From: Enterococcus cecorum DSM 20682 = ATCC 43198 | GTDB taxonomy: Bacteria; Bacillota; Bacilli; Lactobacillales; Enterococcaceae | Assembly (NCBI RefSeq): GCF_000407565.1 | Contig: NZ_ASWI01000004.1 | Coordinates: 1,094,015 to 1,158,014, forward strand | Length of the DNA: 64,000 nucleotides | Direction of reading: 5' to 3' | Shown here: positions 28,724-38,905 of the stretch, piece by piece | Position numbering within the stretch: the stretch's first letter is position 1 | Layout of the letters: each line of letters begins with the position of its first letter | The notes under the pieces: model-generated | What the model saw: the letters and a program-made list of their open reading frames with translations, nothing else | Told to the model about the DNA's origin: nothing | Database searches by the model: none | Translations under genes and position numbers: made by a program

Positions 28724-29953
28724 CTAGAAATCTTTTTTAAGTTTGTACATTTTATTTAATAATTTATGCTGCATTTTGGGCAGTGGCAATTCTTTCATTT
28801 GCTGCATCGTATAAAAATCATCATTTGCAGTAGTTTCCATGAGCTTACCTTCAAATAATAGAATATGCCATTTTAAATGCGTAAATATGTGTGTAATCTC
28901 TCCTAAATGAGCTGGATTCCACAAAATTTTTGCTTGATTAAATGGTAATTCGGATTTAGAAAACAGGGTTTGTATCGTTTGTGAACGCGGAAGTAGCTCA
29001 AAGCTAGTTTGATGCTCAGCAACGAGTGTATCCTCATCAAAGAGCGTAGGTTGTACAAAAGGCTGCTTGAAATCAAACGGTTCTTCTGAAAAATTTTTTA
29101 AAAGATTTTTGTATTCTTCTTGCGCTATTTCGACAATTGGAAAATGAAGCATATCTTTTAAAAGTCTGCCTGCTGCTCTTTTCTCTAATAAATAGGCGTC
29201 TTTCGTGTTTTCAAGGGCAAAGGCTACAAAATATTGATCCTTAGGCTTGGCTTTTTTGCTTTTCACTGGAAACTGTTCTTGAAGACCTTCTTGCTTAGAA
29301 AGACAAAAACTGCTTAAAGGACATTCAGTACACTTCGGACTTGTCGGTGTACAGATACTAGAACCCAGGTCCATAAAGGCTTGGTTAAATTCACCGGGAT
29401 ATCTTTCTGGGATTATTTTTCTCACCGCTTGATCAAAAACTTTCCGACTACTCGCTTTAGCAATATCTTCCTTGATTAAAAAGAGTCGACTCACCACCCG
29501 CATCACATTTCCATCAATGGCTGGTTCAGGTAGATGAAAGGCAATACTACTAATCGCCCCGGTAGTATACGGTCCTATCCCCTTTAACTTACTAATCTCA
29601 GTAGGCGTTTGGGGAAATTTTCCATCATATTCATCCATAATTTGATTGGCGGCTACTTTTAAATTACGAGCTCTAGAATAATAGCCTAATCCTTCCCAGA
29701 CTTTTAAAAGTTTTTCATCATCTGCATTAGCTAAATCTTTTATTGTTGGGAAAGTTTGCATAAAACGATGAAAATAATCAATGACCGTATCCACCCGAGT
29801 CTGTTGTAACATAATTTCAGAAATCCAAATGCGATAGGGATCACGATTTTCACGCCAAGGCAAATTTCGAGCATGCATAAAATACCAGTCTAAAAAATTT
29901 TTTTGTAATTGTGCGACTTCATTTGTCGAAAGTTGTTCAAAAGTATTATTCAT
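28724..29953 (-). CDS. mutY: Adenine DNA glycosylase
   Basis: Removes adenine mispaired with 8-oxoguanine. It is 409 residues: HhH/GPD domain with catalytic Glu in EIMLQQTRVDTV and the KLKGIGPYTTGAISSIAF hairpin with the downstream Asp (AIDGNVMRV). A [4Fe-4S] cluster follows (C-x6-C-x2-C-x5-C in CTPTSPKCTECPLSSFC). The C-terminal NUDIX-like domain (about 235-409) reads 8-oxoG. Its start overlaps recX by 8 bp, so the two repair genes are co-transcribed. Confidence 0.95.
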   Translation of the reverse strand: MNNTFEQLSTNEVAQLQKNFLDWYFMHARNLPWRENRDPYRIWISEIMLQQTRVDTVIDYFHRFMQTFPTIKDLANADDEKLLKVWEGLGYYSRARNLKVAANQIMDEYDGKFPQTPTEISKLKGIGPYTTGAISSIAFHLPEPAIDGNVMRVVSRLFLIKEDIAKASSRKVFDQAVRKIIPERYPGEFNQAFMDLGSSICTPTSPKCTECPLSSFCLSKQEGLQEQFPVKSKKAKPKDQYFVAFALENTKDAYLLEKRAAGRLLKDMLHFPIVEIAQEEYKNLLKNFSEEPFDFKQPFVQPTLFDEDTLVAEHQTSFELLPRSQTIQTLFSKSELPFNQAKILWNPAHLGEITHIFTHLKWHILLFEGKLMETTANDDFYTMQQMKELPLPKMQHKLLNKMYKLKKDF

Positions 29954-30737
29954 CTAGCCATTCCTCATCGATATATTGTTGAATCAAACTTAGGTCAAAA
30001 CCTTTTTGATAAAGTTTTTGTTTAAATTTTTGCTTTTTCTCATATTCATTTTTCCCTTTGATACGATGAATGATTTTTTCTGCTTCTTTCACTAATTTGG
30101 CGTACTCTGCTTCTTCATCGACTTCTACTTCAATTTGTTGCATCGCCTCATCCACTACTGCATAGCTAAACCCTTTTTGCACCAAAGATAATTTACACTT
30201 TTGTAGGATTTGATAGTGGCTTTGATTGCTTTGCCGTTTTAACATTTTTTCGGCCGCTTTTTTGGCAATCTCTATTTGCTGCTCTTTCGTATAAAGAGGC
30301 AAGACTTCCTCAATAATATTATCCGCAATTCCTTTTGCCTTTAATTTATTCGCAATCACTGTAGGCCCCTTATCATTTAAGCGTAAAGCCGTTTGCAAAT
30401 AACTTTTCGCATATTGCACATCATCAATCAAACGCTGATTTTTTAGATACTGACAAATTTTTTGGATATCTTCAGCGCCAATTTCTTTCTCTTTCAGATA
30501 AGCTGCGATTTCTTTTTCAGTACGTAATTGATAACTTAAATAATTTAAAGCCTGCTGCAAACCGATATCATATACACTTGCCTTTTTGATTTCGGCTAAC
30601 AATGACTCATCGACTTCTTTTCCCTTTAATAAGCGAAATTTCACCAAGACGTCTTCAGATACGATAAAAGTCCGTTGATCATCAAGCGTAATTTCATAAC
30701 TTTTCGCCTTTTTTTGCGTCATTTTTTGAATAATCAT
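29946..30737 (-). CDS. recX: RecA regulator RecX
   Basis: A 263-residue modulator of RecA filaments, made of helical repeats rich in Lys and Glu. The core ALNYLSYQLRTEKEIAAYL, RLIDDVQYAKSYLQTALRLNDKGPTVIANKLKAKGI is typical. Firmicute RecX is about 260-270 residues, so it is full length. It is first in a recX-mutY operon, divergent from the rlmD-type gene. Confidence 0.92.
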   Translation of the reverse strand: MIIQKMTQKKAKSYEITLDDQRTFIVSEDVLVKFRLLKGKEVDESLLAEIKKASVYDIGLQQALNYLSYQLRTEKEIAAYLKEKEIGAEDIQKICQYLKNQRLIDDVQYAKSYLQTALRLNDKGPTVIANKLKAKGIADNIIEEVLPLYTKEQQIEIAKKAAEKMLKRQSNQSHYQILQKCKLSLVQKGFSYAVVDEAMQQIEVEVDEEAEYAKLVKEAEKIIHRIKGKNEYEKKQKFKQKLYQKGFDLSLIQQYIDEEWLDE

Positions 30738-30807
30738 TCTTATCAGTCCTTTCGCATACTTTTATTATTGTAACATATCTCACTAAAATAATAATCTATC
30801 TGAACTG

Positions 30808-30837
30808 TTGAAAAAAACTTAGCATATGCGTTATGAT
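30808..30837 (+). promoter_or_regulatory. Possible promoter of the 23S rRNA methyltransferase gene
   Basis: TTGAAA (30808-30813) and TATGAT (30832-30837) are separated by 18 bp, about 30 bp before the start codon. Confidence 0.45.
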
Positions 30838-30866
30838 GTTACTAGCAAATGTGAAAGGAAAAGTAC

Positions 30867-32237
30867 ATGGTTCAACTTAGAGAAAAGCAAAAATTTCAAA
30901 TCAAAATCAAACGTCTCGGCATTAACGGAGAAGGAATCGGCTATCACCAAAAAATGATTATATTTGTTGCCAATGCGCTACCTGACGAAGAAGTACTCGT
31001 ACAAGTGACAAAAGCAACACCTAAGTATGCCTATGCGAAAATCATCAAAATATTAAAGCCTAGCAAAGACCGCGTACAGCCAGCCTGTGCCTATTATGAT
31101 GCATGCGGTGGTTGTCAGTTGATGCATTTAAGTTATCAGGCCCAACTTGATTTCAAACGCGATTTACTCAAACAAGCACTAGAAAAATTCAAACCCACGG
31201 GCTATCAAAATTATGAATTACGTCCAACAATTGGCATGCAAAATCCTTGGCACTACCGCAATAAAGCCCAGTTTCAGTTACGTTTTAATCCAAAATTGAA
31301 AAAAATCGAAGCCGGTCTCTATAAAGAAAATTCACATCAGTTAGTTGCTATCGAAAATTGCCTAGTACAAGAAGAAATAACGCAAAAAGTACTAAATACG
31401 GTTGTGCGCCTGTTGAATCGTTATCAAATTCCTATCTATAACGAAAAGAAAAAGACAGGTATATTGAAAACCTTGATGGTACGCGTGGGGATTGAAACTG
31501 GTGAAGTCCAATTAGTCTTAATTTCAGTCAAACGCCAAATTCCTAACTTAAATAGTCTTTTACGTCTGATTCAAAGTCAATGTCCTGAAGTGGTGTCTAT
31601 CATGCAAAATATTCAAGCCAAACAGACATCCCTAGTTATGGGCGACGAAACGATTCATTTAGCAGGAAAAGAAGCGATTACCGAGCAAATCAATGAAGTC
31701 GTCTTTGATTTATCTGCCAGAGCCTTTTTCCAATTAAATCCTACACAAACAAAAATTTTGTATGATGAAGCAATCAAAGCCTGCACGCTTACAGGAAACG
31801 AAAGCGTAGTAGATGCTTACTGTGGGGTAGGTACAATTGGTCTAAGTATAGCCAAACAAGCCAAAGAAGTTCGTGGCATGGATATTATCCCAAGTGCGAT
31901 TGAAGATGCCAAAAAGAACGCCCAACGCCTCGGAGTAGCAAATACCCATTACGAAGTCGGAACAGCTGAAGATTTACTCCCTAAATGGTTAGCTGAAGGA
32001 TTTCAAGCAGATGTCATTATTGTCGATCCGCCAAGAACAGGATTAGACGAACAATTATTAAATGCATTATTAAAATATCCTAGCCAACAGCTCGTTTATG
32101 TCTCTTGTAATGTGTCCACCTTAGCGAAAAACTTAGTCACACTCAGTCAGAAATACCGCGTCGAATATCTGCAATCCGTGGACATGTTTCCTCATACCGC
32201 TAGATGTGAAGTCGTCTGCAAATTAACCTTAAAATAA
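30867..32237 (+). CDS. 23S rRNA (uracil-5-)-methyltransferase, RlmCD/RumA type
   Basis: SAM-dependent m5U methyltransferase of 456 residues. An N-terminal TRAM domain (about 6-65) is followed by an iron-sulfur-type Cys set (CAYYDACGGCQ), the SAM-binding VVDAYCGVGTIGLSIA, and the catalytic segment VIIVDPPRTGLDE with Cys in YVSCNVSTLAKNL. In Gram-positives the homologue (RlmCD) can modify both U747 and U1939; the exact sites are not evident here. AAAGGAAAAG lies upstream of the ATG. Confidence 0.92.
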   Translation: MVQLREKQKFQIKIKRLGINGEGIGYHQKMIIFVANALPDEEVLVQVTKATPKYAYAKIIKILKPSKDRVQPACAYYDACGGCQLMHLSYQAQLDFKRDLLKQALEKFKPTGYQNYELRPTIGMQNPWHYRNKAQFQLRFNPKLKKIEAGLYKENSHQLVAIENCLVQEEITQKVLNTVVRLLNRYQIPIYNEKKKTGILKTLMVRVGIETGEVQLVLISVKRQIPNLNSLLRLIQSQCPEVVSIMQNIQAKQTSLVMGDETIHLAGKEAITEQINEVVFDLSARAFFQLNPTQTKILYDEAIKACTLTGNESVVDAYCGVGTIGLSIAKQAKEVRGMDIIPSAIEDAKKNAQRLGVANTHYEVGTAEDLLPKWLAEGFQADVIIVDPPRTGLDEQLLNALLKYPSQQLVYVSCNVSTLAKNLVTLSQKYRVEYLQSVDMFPHTARCEVVCKLTLK

Positions 32238-32321
32238 GTACAAAAGGATGAGAACCGCCATTTGAGGTGACCCCCAAAAGTTAGACTTTTTTACGAGACG
32301 ACTCCGGTCGTCTCGTTTTCA

Positions 32322-33140
32322 TTATGCAGCTAAAAGATGGAGCCTATATTGAACAGGACTCATCCATCCTAACTTTTCTTTTATTCGTTGTTCATTATAA
32401 TACTTTATAAATCGTTCTATTTCCATTTTTAATTCCTCATAGCTATAGTAATTAACGCCATAGTATATCTCTTGCTTAAGCAGACCGAAGAAATTCTCCA
32501 TTACGGAATTATCTAGACAGTTGCCCTTTCGAGACATGCTTTGAAATATTCGTTCTTCTTTTAGCCTGTGAGAGTATGCCTTCATCTGGTATGCCCAACC
32601 CTGGTCAGAATGGAATGTTCGTCTATAAGGGCAGTCTGAAGTGATTTCAATGGCTTTATCCAAGGCATTCATTACATTCTTTGCTGAAGGTTTCTTATCG
32701 ATACCGTAACTTAGTATTTCTCCATTACACATATCCATAAATGGATCTAAATACAGCTTATGCATTGTCATATGTCCTTTGACATCAACTTCATAATACT
32801 TAAATTCAGTCGTATCCGTTGTGATTTTTTGATGGGGTATGTGCGTATTAAAGCGTCTGCGAATTCTGTTGGGTGCAATGGTACCAGTCCTGCCCCTATA
32901 GGAACTATATTTCCTACTTTTGCGTGTGTAGGATGTCACCTGCAAGCCAAGTTTTTGAACTATTCGCTGAACCTTCTTTTTGTTGATGAGATATCCCTGA
33001 TTATGAAGCTCTCCATGTATTCTACGATATCCGTAATCCTTATTATTCTTACGGATTTCTTGGATTTTTTCTTCAAGTTCTTTGTCAGGATTTTCTCTAT
33101 CAAATCGTTTTTGCCAATACATATATGTTGCTTTAGGCAT
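32322..33140 (-). CDS. IS3-family transposase OrfB (DDE integrase core)
   Basis: Catalytic half of the transposase, 272 residues from the first ATG. HTH_21-like region RIHGELHNQGYLINKKKVQRI and an rve core with DDE residues: Asp in TTDTTEFKY, Asp in TFHSDQGWAYQ and Glu in NSVMENFFGLLKQE. In the -1 frame the coding sequence continues upstream through (K)DLLSYTGMPKATYMYW to the slippery site, so the active product is probably an OrfAB fusion. Confidence 0.92.
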   Translation of the reverse strand: MPKATYMYWQKRFDRENPDKELEEKIQEIRKNNKDYGYRRIHGELHNQGYLINKKKVQRIVQKLGLQVTSYTRKSRKYSSYRGRTGTIAPNRIRRRFNTHIPHQKITTDTTEFKYYEVDVKGHMTMHKLYLDPFMDMCNGEILSYGIDKKPSAKNVMNALDKAIEITSDCPYRRTFHSDQGWAYQMKAYSHRLKEERIFQSMSRKGNCLDNSVMENFFGLLKQEIYYGVNYYSYEELKMEIERFIKYYNEQRIKEKLGWMSPVQYRLHLLAA

Positions 33141-33163
33141 GCCTGTATAAGAGAGAAGGTCTT

Positions 33164-33760
33164 TTAGTTTGAATTCTCGTCGGAGATTGTTGATGACGAG
33201 TGCCTTTCTCTCATTTTTTCCTCGTCCTCTAAACGCAGCCTCCTCAGTTCTTTTAAAAAGGCATTCTCAATTCTCAATTTAAGAAGTTCCTCTTCTAGCT
33301 CTTTTACATGTTCTGCACTTGTATCAACAGAAGATTCTTCAACTGGTTTGTTTTGTGTATTGCCATTAGTTGTATTCAATGTTTTCTTTCGTCCCTTCTT
33401 GCGTGGTCTTAGGGCATCAGGACCAGCTGCACGAAAGCGACTCACCCAATTTGCGATCATACTTGGATTAGTAATTCCTTCTTGCAGAGCTAAATCTTGA
33501 TATGAGATTTCACTTGATAAATATAACTCTACTATAGAAAGCTTCTTTTCAAAAGAATAAAAATCTTTTTTTCTAGAACGTTTTAATCCTTCATCGCCAA
33601 ATGCATTGTAATTATCCACCCATAGTTTAACTTTATTATCAGATGGAATGCCGAACTTATTTGCAAGATAAGTATAACCACCTTCGCCATTAAGATAAGC
33701 ATTTACAACTTGCTTTTTAAACTCAAAAGAATATTTGGACATAAAAATACCGACCTCCAA
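33164..33760 (-). CDS. IS3-family transposase OrfA (helix-turn-helix)
   Basis: DNA-binding half of the IS150-like transposase, 198 residues. Two HTH regions are visible (YLNGEGGYTYLANKFGI and ISYQDLALQEGITNPSMIANW), followed by a Lys-rich linker and a leucine-zipper-like coiled coil near the C-terminus (HVKELEEELLKLRIENAFLK). Translation reaches the A6 run at 33214-33219, where -1 slippage yields OrfAB. Confidence 0.9.
   Translation of the reverse strand: MEVGIFMSKYSFEFKKQVVNAYLNGEGGYTYLANKFGIPSDNKVKLWVDNYNAFGDEGLKRSRKKDFYSFEKKLSIVELYLSSEISYQDLALQEGITNPSMIANWVSRFRAAGPDALRPRKKGRKKTLNTTNGNTQNKPVEESSVDTSAEHVKELEEELLKLRIENAFLKELRRLRLEDEEKMRERHSSSTISDENSN
33214..33219 (-). promoter_or_regulatory. 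Programmed -1 frameshift site
   Basis: On the minus strand GAGGAAAAAATGAG: six A followed by T. Shifting back one base joins orfA (…DEEK) to the orfB frame (…NERKALVINNLRREFKLKD), which then runs open into the integrase core. Confidence 0.75.
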
Positions 33761-33824
33761 TTGTTAGATTTTATGGTCTAACTTTTTGGGGTCGGTACAA
33801 TTTAGCAGCTCTCACCCTTTTATA

Positions 33825-34457
33825 TTATAAGTTTTCAATCATTTGTGTCAATTTTTCAGCAAAACGACCAACATGTAAGCCGTCTACAAAGCGATGATTG
33901 ACTTCCAATGAGATCACTAATTCAATTTTGTCCTGATTTTTGCTATATTTTCCCCAACTAATTCGCGGGATATTGTCATCTTTTGCCTTAGGATTCGCTA
34001 AATCACGCTCATTGGTTAAAGCAGTCAAATCAATCCATGGCAAACATGAATAGTAAATCAAGTTTTCTTCATCATAAGGTTCAATAAAAGTTGCTTGCTG
34101 ACTTGATTGGACCTTAGCTTGCTGGCAAAAATCACGTAAATCTGCTTTCAAATCCATTGTTACAATATAAAATTGATCACTGTCTTTTTTCAAATCGGTA
34201 AAACTAGGAATCCGTTCAGAATATAGATAGACCTCTTCGTCTTTTAAGAAATAGCGAAAATTTTCTACCTCATTCATCGCTTGGCAAGTAAGATAAATCA
34301 AAGCATAATAAAAAGATAGTTGCGACTCTTTACAATATTTTACTAAGTTTGTCACCTCTTGCTTAAAGCTCACCATGTAAAAAGGATTGGACATTTGAGA
34401 AAAAAAGGAAAAAACTTCGCGTCGAGGCCAAGTAGCTAAGTCAATTTTTTGCAACAT
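33825..34457 (-). CDS. Chloramphenicol-acetyltransferase-like protein (CatA fold)
   Basis: A 210-residue protein of the CAT family. The C-terminal active-site segment EVNHRFVDGLHVGRF retains the catalytic His and DG of HHxxxDG, but the first His is Asn. N-terminal MSNPFYMVSFKQEVTNL is also family-typical. Chromosomal housekeeping relatives of this kind exist in Lactobacillales, and most have no shown link to drug resistance. The acyl acceptor is unknown. It lies 11 bp after polC and is probably co-transcribed, converging with the rlmD-type gene. Confidence 0.8.
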   Translation of the reverse strand: MLQKIDLATWPRREVFSFFSQMSNPFYMVSFKQEVTNLVKYCKESQLSFYYALIYLTCQAMNEVENFRYFLKDEEVYLYSERIPSFTDLKKDSDQFYIVTMDLKADLRDFCQQAKVQSSQQATFIEPYDEENLIYYSCLPWIDLTALTNERDLANPKAKDDNIPRISWGKYSKNQDKIELVISLEVNHRFVDGLHVGRFAEKLTQMIENL

Positions 34458-34468
34458 AAAGATTCCCC

Positions 34469-37400
34469 CTAAAAGAGATTATCAAATAAAGAAAGTTGGT
34501 TTTCTTCAGGTAGGCCATCAAGTACCCCATGTTCAGACATATATTCAATCAAAGTTTTTGAAACCTTACCACGAGTGGCTAAGTCTTCTTTAGATAAAAA
34601 CGCGCCTTCTTCACGTGCTTGGACAATTTGTTTGGCCACGTTAATTCCCAAACTTGGCACTGCTCGAAATGGCGCAATTAACTTATTCCCATCAATGACA
34701 AAGTTCACGGCATCTGATTTATAAAGATCAATCATCCCAAATTCAAAACCGCGTTCTAGCATTTCATTGGCCAATTCTAAGACCGTTAACAAGTTCTTTT
34801 CTTTGGTTGAAGCTTCCATTCCTTTTTCATTAATTTCATCCATACGTGCTTTTACTGCTGCTTTTCCTCGAGACATCGCCACCAAATCAAAATCATCGGC
34901 CCGTACAGAAAAATAAGCACAATAATAAAGAATCGGGAAGTAAACCTTAAAGTAAGCCACCCGTAACGCCATTAAGACATAAGCTGCAGCATGGGCTTTC
35001 GGGAACATATATTTAATCTTCAAACAAGACTCAATATACCACTCTGGAACTTCTTGTTTACGCATTTCCTCTTGCCAATCATCTGGAATCCCCTTACCTT
35101 TACGCACACTTTCCATAATCTTAAAGGCCAGACCATTATCTAGACCCGCATGCATCAAATAAACCATGATATCATCACGACAACCGATAACATCGGCTAG
35201 CGTTGTGGTACCATTTCGAATCAGTTCTTCAGCATTTCCTAACCATACATCGGTACCATGTGATAGCCCCGAAATTTGAAGCAACTCAGCAAAGGTATGG
35301 GGTTTGGTTTGTTCTAACATGCCACGAACAAAACGCGTCCCAAATTCTGGAATCCCTAATGTCCCTGTTTTTGAACCAATCTGCTCTTCGGTAACGCCTA
35401 ATACTTCCGGACCTTGGAAAATTTTCATTACTTCAGGGTCATCTGTCGGAATGGTTTTCGGCTCAATTCCGGATAAATCTTGTAACATCCGAATCACGGT
35501 AGGATCATCGTGACCTAGAATATCAAGTTTTAAAATATTATCATGAATCGAATGGAAATCAAAGTGTGTGGTACGCCATTCTGCATTAATATCGTCAGCT
35601 GGATATTGAATAGGGGTAAAATCATACACATCCATATAATCTGGAATAACGATAATCCCACCAGGATGCTGACCAGTCGTACGTTTCACACCGGTAGCTC
35701 CTTTAGCCAAACGATCCACTTCAGCACTACGGTAGTGAAGATCATTATCACGCTCATAGCCTTTCACAAATCCGTACGCTGTCTTATCGGCTACCGTACC
35801 AATCGTTCCTGCGCGATACACATAATCTTCACCGAACAAGACTTTGGTATAGTTATGCGCTTGGGGTTGATATTCACCTGAGAAGTTCAAATCAATATCG
35901 GGAACCTTATCTCCGTGGAAACCTAAGAAAGTCTCAAACGGAATATCATGCCCATCTTTTTTCAAACGAGTACCACATTTTGGGCAGGCTTTTTCCGGCA
36001 TATCAAAGCCAGAACCAAATTCACCATTAATATAGAACTCCGAATACTGACAATTTGGACAATGATAATGAGGTGCTAACGGATTCACCTCAGTAATTCC
36101 CGTCATCGTAGCAACAAAACTCGAACCCACGGATCCACGGGAACCAACCAAATAGCCATCCTCGTTACTCTTATGCACTAATTTTTGAGCAATCAAGTAA
36201 ATCACTGAGAATCCATTCCCGATAATCGAATTTAATTCTTTTTCTAAACGCTTTTCAACAATTTCAGGTAGTGGATCCCCGTATAATTCTTTGGCCCGTT
36301 TATAACTTAACTCCGTAATTTCTTCTTCTGAACCAGGAATTTTTGGCGTATATAAATCATCTTTGACCGGAATGACGACTTCACACTGCTCATTAATCAA
36401 ATTAGGATTCGTCACAACAATCTCTTGGGCTTTTTCCGCTCCTAAAAATTGAAACTCAGTTAACATTTCATCAGTCGTTCTAAAATGAACATCTGGTAAA
36501 TTATGACGATTTAATGGATTACCCGGTCCCATTGAGTTAATCAAAATCTTGCGGTAAATGGCATCTTCTTTATTTAAATAATGGACATTTCCGGTTGCTA
36601 CGACAGGCTTACCTAATTCTTCACCAATTGTAACCAGATTTTTGATAATTTCTTCTAAGTCTTTTTCATTTTTCACTAATTCTTGCTCAATCAAAGGGGC
36701 ATACACTGGTTTAGGCATGACTTCGATAAAATCATAGAATTGTGCCAGTTCTTTTGCCGCAGCACGACCTTTTTGCATCATCGCGACAAAGACTTCCCCT
36801 TTATCACAGCCAGTACCGACTATCAATCCTTCTCTTAAGCGTGTCAATTCTGTTCGAGGAATGCGCGGTACCTTATCATGGAAATATTTCACATTAGATA
36901 AAGAAATCAATTTAAATAAATTTTTCAAGCCAGCTTGTGTCGTTACTAAGATCGTCGCATGGAAAGGACGTGCCAATTTATAAGCATTTTCGCCACCAAC
37001 ACCACGATTTAAATCTTGGTGTAACTTCATATCATGCTTTTCCATTGCCTCTTTAATAAAAATCCAAGCTAGATGCGCCGTTGCTTCTGAGTCATAGATT
37101 GCCCGATGATGATGCTCTAAGCCAACGTTAAATTTCTTAGTCAAAACACCTAAGCCAAAACGTTTGAAATCTGGATACAAATAACGTGCAAGTTCTAACG
37201 TATCAATGACTGGATTCGTTGAAATTGGCATGCCTTTTTTATCATAGCTCGTATTTAAAAAGCTAATATCAAAAGAAGCATTATGGGCCACTAAAATCGC
37301 ATCACCCGTAAACTCTTTAAACATCTGCAAGACTTCTGCTTCTGATTTAGAGCCGCGAACCATATCATCGGTAATACCAGTTAATTGAATTGTAGTATTC

Positions 37401-38809
37401 GATAGTGGATGCCCTGGATCAATAAACTCATCAAAGGTATCAATAATATTGCCTTTATGCATTTTGACAGCCGCTAATTCAATAATCGTATCGTAGACAG
37501 CTGAAAGTCCGGTTGTTTCCACGTCAAACACGACATAAGTAGCATCTTCTAAATCGATAGGTGCTGGATTATAAGCCACTTCGACACGGTCATCAACAAT
37601 ATTCGCCTCAATTCCGTAGATAATCTTCACACCAGCCTTTTTCCCAGCTTGATGCGCTTCTGGAAAGGCCTGAGCACCCCCATGATCGGTAATGGCAATC
37701 GCTTTATGCCCCCATTTTCCAGCTTGGGTAACTAAATCTGTAATCGAATTGGTCGCATCCATGGTTGACATATTCGAATGTAGATGTAATTCTACTCGTT
37801 TTTGGTCCTCTGGTGCATAATCTTTTCTACTTGCATGGGACACTTCAGAAATATCTTGAGCCATCATCGTTAACTCATGTGAAAAACTATCTTCTTGAAT
37901 ACTTCCACGCGCTTTTACCCACATGCCTTTTTTCAGCGCGTTAAACAGTTCTACATCTTTATCATTATTTGAAAAGCGTTTAACAATGAATGAAGAAGTA
38001 TAGTCAGTAATTTTTATTTGTAACAAGGAACGCTTCGAACGCAACTCACGAATCTCAATATCAAAAATATAGCCTTCAAAGAGCACGCGGTTTTCTTCTT
38101 CAACAATCTCAACCATTGGCGTAATTTCATCACTCGGATTAATTTCACGTCCCAACTGGATAGGTCCAGAAAAGCTCGCTCCTTCTTCGACCTTTTCTTG
38201 TTTGCGTTTTTCTTGATTGGCAATGGCTTTAGCGGCATTTTCCATCATGATTTGTGCTTGGGCCTGTTGATGTTCTTCGTAAGCTTGTTGTTCTAAACTA
38301 GCTAATTCGGCATCCAATTGCAAATTTAAACGGATTCTAGGAAAACCAAACTGCTGGTAATTTTTCTCAATCTTTGGCAAATATTGCTGGCTTAATAAAG
38401 GCATAATAGATTCAGAACTAACCGATAAATAAATCTTATTCCCATTTAGAATTGGTTTTTGTCCCTTTAAAGCTTGTTGTAACATTGGGGTATCACATTG
38501 CGCCTTCACAAGTGCCAAGGAATAATAATCTTGCAATAACTGTTGATTAAATTGCGTATTCTCAGCTTCAATAAACAACTGAACTTCTGCAATATTCTTA
38601 AAAGCCGCTTCTAAATGACTCACAAATGAATGATAAAGTTCAAAAGGTAAAATCTCCGCAAACTGTAGATAAAACAGCCATTTACGTTCAGCTTTTAAGA
38701 CTTTGACTTGTTTCATCTGACCTTGCTTGATTAAAGGATGTTGCAAAATTTCAGGTGATAATTTCATTTGTTCAAGTAAGATATGATATTTTTCTTGTTG
38801 GATAGACAA
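34469..38809 (-). CDS. polC: DNA polymerase III alpha subunit, Gram-positive type
   Basis: Main replicative polymerase with built-in proofreading, about 1446 residues. Order: N-terminal domain; OB fold (about 235-330); PHP domain starting [13 protein letters not shown]; inserted DEDD exonuclease [20 protein letters not shown]; second PHP part; zinc finger (CPNC … CPKC); palm with [12 protein letters not shown] and [12 protein letters not shown]; fingers and C-terminal duplex-binding region. The frame starts with a GTG at 38818, but AGAGG is better spaced for the TTG at 38809. A terminator and an extended -10 promoter separate it from the upstream proS-like gene. Confidence 0.96.
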   Translation of the reverse strand: MSIQQEKYHILLEQMKLSPEILQHPLIKQGQMKQVKVLKAERKWLFYLQFAEILPFELYHSFVSHLEAAFKNIAEVQLFIEAENTQFNQQLLQDYYSLALVKAQCDTPMLQQALKGQKPILNGNKIYLSVSSESIMPLLSQQYLPKIEKNYQQFGFPRIRLNLQLDAELASLEQQAYEEHQQAQAQIMMENAAKAIANQEKRKQEKVEEGASFSGPIQLGREINPSDEITPMVEIVEEENRVLFEGYIFDIEIRELRSKRSLLQIKITDYTSSFIVKRFSNNDKDVELFNALKKGMWVKARGSIQEDSFSHELTMMAQDISEVSHASRKDYAPEDQKRVELHLHSNMSTMDATNSITDLVTQAGKWGHKAIAITDHGGAQAFPEAHQAGKKAGVKIIYGIEANIVDDRVEVAYNPAPIDLEDATYVVFDVETTGLSAVYDTIIELAAVKMHKGNIIDTFDEFIDPGHPLSNTTIQLTGITDDMVRGSKSEAEVLQMFKEFTGDAILVAHNASFDISFLNTSYDKKGMPISTNPVIDTLELARYLYPDFKRFGLGVLTKKFNVGLEHHHRAIYDSEATAHLAWIFIKEAMEKHDMKLHQDLNRGVGGENAYKLARPFHATILVTTQAGLKNLFKLISLSNVKYFHDKVPRIPRTELTRLREGLIVGTGCDKGEVFVAMMQKGRAAAKELAQFYDFIEVMPKPVYAPLIEQELVKNEKDLEEIIKNLVTIGEELGKPVVATGNVHYLNKEDAIYRKILINSMGPGNPLNRHNLPDVHFRTTDEMLTEFQFLGAEKAQEIVVTNPNLINEQCEVVIPVKDDLYTPKIPGSEEEITELSYKRAKELYGDPLPEIVEKRLEKELNSIIGNGFSVIYLIAQKLVHKSNEDGYLVGSRGSVGSSFVATMTGITEVNPLAPHYHCPNCQYSEFYINGEFGSGFDMPEKACPKCGTRLKKDGHDIPFETFLGFHGDKVPDIDLNFSGEYQPQAHNYTKVLFGEDYVYRAGTIGTVADKTAYGFVKGYERDNDLHYRSAEVDRLAKGATGVKRTTGQHPGGIIVIPDYMDVYDFTPIQYPADDINAEWRTTHFDFHSIHDNILKLDILGHDDPTVIRMLQDLSGIEPKTIPTDDPEVMKIFQGPEVLGVTEEQIGSKTGTLGIPEFGTRFVRGMLEQTKPHTFAELLQISGLSHGTDVWLGNAEELIRNGTTTLADVIGCRDDIMVYLMHAGLDNGLAFKIMESVRKGKGIPDDWQEEMRKQEVPEWYIESCLKIKYMFPKAHAAAYVLMALRVAYFKVYFPILYYCAYFSVRADDFDLVAMSRGKAAVKARMDEINEKGMEASTKEKNLLTVLELANEMLERGFEFGMIDLYKSDAVNFVIDGNKLIAPFRAVPSLGINVAKQIVQAREEGAFLSKEDLATRGKVSKTLIEYMSEHGVLDGLPEENQLSLFDNLF

Positions 38810-38852
38810 AACAGACACCTCTTTTTTTTAACAATAAATAAACGTACAATCT

Positions 38853-38858
38853 ATTATA
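38853..38858 (-). promoter_or_regulatory. Extended -10 promoter of polC
   Basis: On the minus strand the sequence TTTTTGCTATAAT contains TGnTATAAT, an extended -10 element, directly after the upstream terminator and about 45 bp before polC. No good -35 is needed for this class. Confidence 0.6.
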
Positions 38859-38860
38859 GC

Positions 38861-38900
38861 AAAAAAAGCGATAGTCCGCGAAAGAAAATTCACGGCTACC
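38861..38900 (-). terminator. Terminator after the proS-like gene
   Basis: On the minus strand GGTAGCCGTGAA pairs with TTCGCGGACTATC (one bulge, G-U pairs), followed by seven T. It lies 5 bp past the gene's stop. Confidence 0.82.
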
Positions 38901-38905
38901 ACTTC

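Larger units (their letters stand above)
32263..33799 (-). mobile_element. IS3-family insertion sequence (IS150-like), intact
   Basis: 1537 bp bounded by imperfect inverted ends (TGAGGTGACCCCCAAAAG at the left; TGTACCGACCCCAAAAAG on the other strand at the right) that share GTTAGAC just inside. A 3-bp direct repeat ATT (32260-32262 and 33800-33802) is the target duplication typical of this group. It carries orfA and orfB on the minus strand with a slippery A6 run between them. No inactivating mutation was seen, so it may be mobile. Confidence 0.93.
32242..33821. terminator. Terminator split by an IS3 insertion
   Basis: Left arm AAAAGGATGAGA (32242-32253) and right arm TCTCACCCTTTT (33810-33821) are complementary with one G-U pair, but stand 1.5 kb apart. 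Removing the IS and one copy of its ATT duplication restores a compact hairpin between two converging genes (rlmD-type and CAT-like). Confidence 0.72.

Noticed and set aside
33825..34457. Chloramphenicol resistance gene (cat)
   Set aside because: The protein has a CAT-like fold, but the first active-site His is Asn and the gene sits in a chromosomal cluster next to polC; related housekeeping proteins are not known resistance determinants.
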